A stretch of 60,000 bases of DNA from Tubiluchus corallicola (Eukaryota; Priapulida; Priapulimorpha; Priapulimorphida; Tubiluchidae): NCBI GenBank assembly GCA_030141605.1, contig JAQGDQ010000039.1, positions 126,001 through 186,000 of the forward strand. Reading direction: 5' to 3'. Below, one piece after another: positions 56,262-60,000 of the stretch. The notes under the pieces were generated by a model. That model saw only the letters and a list, made by a program, of their open reading frames with translations. It made no database searches and was not told the DNA's origin. Made by a program: the position numbers and the translations under genes. Numbering within the stretch: the stretch's first letter is position 1; each line of letters opens with the position of its first letter.

Positions 56262-58718
56262 CTTCTAAAAAAGTTGTTATAATTTATAGAAGTTTGTTAA
56301 TCGATGTCAGTATTTCACCAAAGGTGCAGAGTCAATGACCAAGAGTTACAGTAGCAAGTTATGTGTAACTTGTCAGTTACAGCCAGGAGTTTGAAGGTGT
56401 ACAGAAGACGTTTTGAGCATGTGAGGAAAAACAGTTTGTAATATGAGATTTGTTTATAATGTCATTATAGAACCAGAACCAGGCCTACATTTTTTCTCTA
56501 TTACATAGTTGTTTTGTGGGCATTGGTGGTGCCACAGCAAATAAATTGATTAATTTGTCATCATGTAAAACATGAAGAAAGACACATTCAACTCTTTCAG
56601 TCCGAAGTTTAGTAACTGAAATCTTTTTATTGCACGAACGTTTTTCTCCTAAGATTCAAATCCTTCTTACAGATTTTGTTTCCTAATTGGTTACTGGCAC
56701 TAGTATTGTTTGCATAAGGTTAAATGTCAATGATTTCAAAGCCTTGGTTTTAGTTAATTAATTATAATATTGATCAATGTTTGCATACGTTGTCATAAAC
56801 AGAGCCAAACTCATTTTGTGTTGCTACTTCAGGTACTTCACTTAAGCCTCTGATAGCCTTGGCCTATTGTGCTCATATAAAAGGTGGAAGTAATGCTACA
56901 GTTTTTTTTAATAAAGTTTGGCCAAAAATTATAACATTTATTAATACATTCCAAACATGAGCAGCTTAGGCATGTCCTGTTTAAATATTAGCCACAATCT
57001 TTCATAATGTTCTGTCCAGACAAAGGAGCAAATTAAAGTTTCTGCTAACATATTTTTCATCTTTTGTAACTGTCCTCATCACATCCATACAATCATTTGT
57101 GCATTTAATTTCTTCCAGTTATCTAGAAGTCATCTCACTACTGTAGTTTGGCAAAATATTAGTGTTATTATTTAAATTTATTTAAAAAATCCTGTGTAAG
57201 TTTTAAAAAAGAAAGGAGCAGTTGCAAATGTCACAACTGTGATCGTAAATTGACATTTCATGTAATATAAGGTGTAATCATATTCATGAGATACATTTTC
57301 GGGACTACCTAGCCAAATTTTCTGGACGTTTGTAATGGCACGATTAGTGGTCGATCAACTGTTCATTTGCTTGATCTATATTTGTATATAATAAGTTATG
57401 GCCTGTGTAATAGATTAATATTATTGTAATATACATAATTATACATACTACAAGCAGTTTTTGTTTTGTTGAGATTGTGTTGTTCGTATGCTTCATTAGC
57501 TGTGCATTATTTTTCATGAAGCTATTAGATGCACATTTCTTTCTTCATGTCTGTTGCAGCGGTGTACTACCATTTGCACTTGACTCCCTTCTCCTGCCTA
57601 AAGAGACGTTTACCTAGCATCCGGTATGCGCACGCGGGAATAGATCAAATCGGTCTACACTGTTTCAATGCGCCCGTTTATCAGACGTTATTTGTTGTTT
57701 TTTAGCGGTATTGTTTGTCCAATTTCGTCAGTCTAAATTAGAAGAGAAATACACACATGTCAATTTCTTTAAGTTGTGGCTTCCCAGTACACACCGTTAT
57801 TCACTGATTTAACATTCTACCGTCTAGAGTTAGGTACTCGTAAAGTTTTAAAACGAAAGATACCTTGTCTGCTACTTGCTATTAGGATAAATTCGTAGTA
57901 CCACTAAAATGTAAAATGACGTGTACCGTAAGTTGCGGATTTTATGTTGACATCACTTCCTGTTAGATAACATCTCCATCAGTGATACCCTACTGCTAAA
58001 AACCACGGTGGTGCTTCTAATGACATGGTGACGCACTATCAAACGTGAGCACACCGACTAGACCAAATAGGAATTCTGATCAAGTAGAAATAGGGCATAT
58101 TTTGGTATTCGCTTTATGTGAATCCGTTGCAACCCATTGCTTTTGATGCCGTTTTCGTGTCATGTTAACAACGCCATGAATATTAAGTACTAAATGTAGG
58201 CCTACAAAGAGCTATGACTATTTTTGTCACAGCACTTTTCATTCTAGCAGCATCGGGTGTGTAATGTAACTGTAATTTTGACTTTCGAGAAACGTTTTGT
58301 GAAAGTAACTTATATATCAACAAAATAGAGATTATAGACGGAATCATATATGTTATAATAAAAAAAATTGTGTTTTTGTTCACTATTATACAGCAGCTTA
58401 CAGGTTCCATCTATAATCATTGTTTTATTAGCAACATTTTTAATAGTGGAGGGCAAACGTATTAAAACAACGCATATATTAAATAGTCAAATTGTATATT
58501 TCATAATTTTTTCAGTACTAACTTGCAATTTAAATTAATTTTGAAAAGGCCCAGCAACAAAAGTCAACATTTATAACAAATGCTAGAGTAGAATAACAAT
58601 ACAGTGAAATGATTTCCAAAAGTGTGCTGCAAATGTAATTGTAATGTCATTTGTATTGACATTATTTCGATGATGTACGCCATACATTATATTCCGATGC
58701 GTAACCAGCGATCATCCA
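56262..58718. other. Convergent intergenic region and 3' UTRs
   Basis: No coding sequence was found between the stop codons of chordin (plus) and the transporter (minus). A minus-strand AATAAA at 58424-58429 could serve the transporter. No repeats with clear structure were found. Confidence 0.65.
56540..56915 (+). terminator. Candidate chordin poly(A) signals
   Basis: AATAAA occurs at 56540-56545 and 56910-56915, 280 and 650 bp after the stop codon. Neither has a strong GT-rich element downstream, so the true site is undetermined. Confidence 0.45.
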
Positions 58719-58849
58719 CTATTGTGTCGAATTTGTGACTTGTCCCACCAAATTTTTGTCGTTAACATCGTACAAAACAATTTCCTGATCGTCGTCATTG
58801 CTAGCTTCACGGCTGTGACGGATTCCATACAAAAAATATATCATCATAC
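58719..58849 (-). CDS. SLC7 transporter terminal exon
   Basis: Encodes MMIYFLYGIRHSREASNDDD then QEIVLYDVNDKNLVGQ and VTNSTQ, stop TAG. The acceptor is ATTTCAG on the minus strand. It completes the final helix and gives an acidic cytosolic tail. Confidence 0.9.
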
Positions 58850-60000
58850 CTGAAATAGATGGCGCTGCAAAGTTAGAAAAGCCATTTTCAAATCGCTGAA
58901 AGAATGAGTGGCAGTGACCAAATGTTAGTATTCTAAGCACTGGCGACTAGTAGTAAAGAATTGGAGAGCACTCGTATTATATCAAAGCCTTTCAATAATT
59001 ACTAAAATTGGATCTGTTTAATCAGCTAGCCTGTTCACAGTGATCATGTAGATTCAACGCATTAAATTAAACACACAAATTGAACACCCTTTCTTTAAAA
59101 ATACTACTTTGTTATATAAATGTTTGTTGATGTACTATAATGATTTTGACATATGGACAACATGCTCTTCTTTAACCATAATGTTTAGCAACAACAGCAG
59201 ATGAGGAAGATAATAGTATTAATAATAATGACAATCACAATGACGACTACAACAATGTCGAGATGATGATGACGATGATGGTGATGTGATGATGATGGTG
59301 ACGATGGTCTTGATTAATTTTAATTAATTAAATTAATTTTTTTATTAAGTTTTATACATTTTTGTAAAAGAAAATGGCAACATCTGTTTACCTATAACAA
59401 GAAAAACTCCGAAGCGTACCAGAGCGAGCAGAGGGAGTCTGACCACCAGAAAGATGTTGATAGCAACGGCGAGTAGAGGTATGAATGGAACAAACGGCAC
59501 GAGAAACGACGTGTCACTGTGATTTTGTGGCTGTCTCGCGATGAAAGCCACAAAAAAGAACATGATGGAAATAAGCACACACAATGTGACGACACACCAC
59601 CAATAATTGTCTCCCAATAAGCGGTCATTCTCAATTTTCAATATCACGCTCATTACCAACAACAACATTACAATTGTCACAGTTGATACATTCACAATTT
59701 TACTACTTCTATTATTTGCTTCTTCAAATTTCGTATCTCCTTTTATATCAGTCTCTACATTGTAGAAATTGTTATCTGATTTCGGTACTATGGCTCCATC
59801 GATTGTTGTTCTCGGTTCTTCGTATTTCTGATAAGTAAAAGATGGTTCTTTACCACTGCGGATTCTTGTAGTCAAACTTGCCAGTTTTTTGGAAGTGGAT
59901 GGTCCATTCTCATCAGCTATCACAATTTTCACTTTGGCAGGTATCTGGGTTACCGAATACTTGTTCCCAATCGGCATCGTTAACAGTTCGGAACTCTCGC
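58719..60000 (-). CDS. SLC7-family cationic amino acid transporter, C-terminal two exons (partial)
   Basis: Minus-strand exons 60000-59392 (open to the window edge) and 58849-58719 join in phase. After about 95 hydrophilic residues come four hydrophobic segments: VNVSTVTIVMLLLVMSVIL, VVTLCVLISIMFFFVAFI, VPFIPLLAVAINIFLVV, and RFGVFLVIGMMIYFLYGI spanning the splice junction. The IARQPQN, LVPFVPFIPLLAV and LVRFGVFLVIG-YGIRHS motifs follow the order of the CAT (SLC7A1-4) C-terminus, the last four helices and tail. CAT proteins carry lysine, arginine and related amino acids across the plasma membrane or lysosome. The N-terminal ten or so helices lie outside the window, so the subfamily (CAT1-3, CAT4 or SLC7A14-like) is unresolved. 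Confidence 0.9.
59211..59306. repeat. GAT/GAC trinucleotide-rich patch
   Basis: GATGATGATGACGATGATGG and similar units in the intron of the transporter gene. Confidence 0.8.
59392..60000 (-). CDS. SLC7 transporter penultimate exon (5' end beyond window)
   Basis: Encodes a hydrophilic loop then three and a half transmembrane segments, ending in ATA G|GTAAAC, a donor in phase 1 that joins the terminal exon. The frame is open through position 60000, so the exon start is not visible. Confidence 0.9.

Noticed and set aside
1-60000. CRISPR arrays, operons, biosynthetic clusters
   Set aside because: The direct repeats are minisatellites with no unique spacers, and the genes are intron-split eukaryotic genes in unrelated pathways.

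Overview
This is a window of a eukaryotic, almost certainly invertebrate metazoan, nuclear genome. It is AT-rich, genes are split into short exons by GT...AG introns of 0.2 to 8 kb, and non-coding DNA is full of microsatellites, minisatellites and decayed transposons. No prokaryotic gene structure is visible. The three protein-coding genes were reconstructed by joining exons whose reading phases agree at the junctions and comparing the products with remembered vertebrate families. No database search was possible, so species and orthology remain unproven.

Layout. (1) 1-8173 is intergenic and repeat-filled: a hairpin MITE, a tRNA-like sequence, a diverged repeat pair, the 3' end of a non-LTR retrotransposon ORF, and a 724-bp DNA transposon with long terminal inverted repeats and internal palindromes. 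(2) 8174-16280, plus strand: a complete seven-exon UBE2J2-type ubiquitin-conjugating enzyme (239 aa, tail-anchored, ERAD class). Its 3' UTR probably reaches the paired poly(A) signals near 18.67 kb and appears to contain a whole non-autonomous transposon. (3) 18.7-23.2 kb is intergenic, with a hAT-like element, a hairpin element and a GATG-rich array. (4) 23266-56261, plus strand: a 19-exon chordin gene (951 aa; signal peptide, CR1, four CHRD modules, CR2-CR4, then an unusual arginine/lysine-rich C-terminus). Its first four introns total about 23 kb and carry three unrelated 30-37-bp minisatellites, a (TTCTC)n tract, a telomere-like patch, MITEs, inverted SINE-like copies and a long-TIR element. 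(5) 58719-60000, minus strand: the last two exons of an SLC7-family cationic amino acid transporter, convergent with chordin and truncated by the window edge.

The genes are functionally unrelated: an ER ubiquitin enzyme, a secreted BMP antagonist that patterns the dorsoventral axis, and a plasma-membrane or lysosomal amino-acid transporter. I see no gene cluster or novel multi-gene system. The observations most worth a second look are the basic tail of the chordin, the atypical first CHRD exon, and several non-autonomous transposon families.
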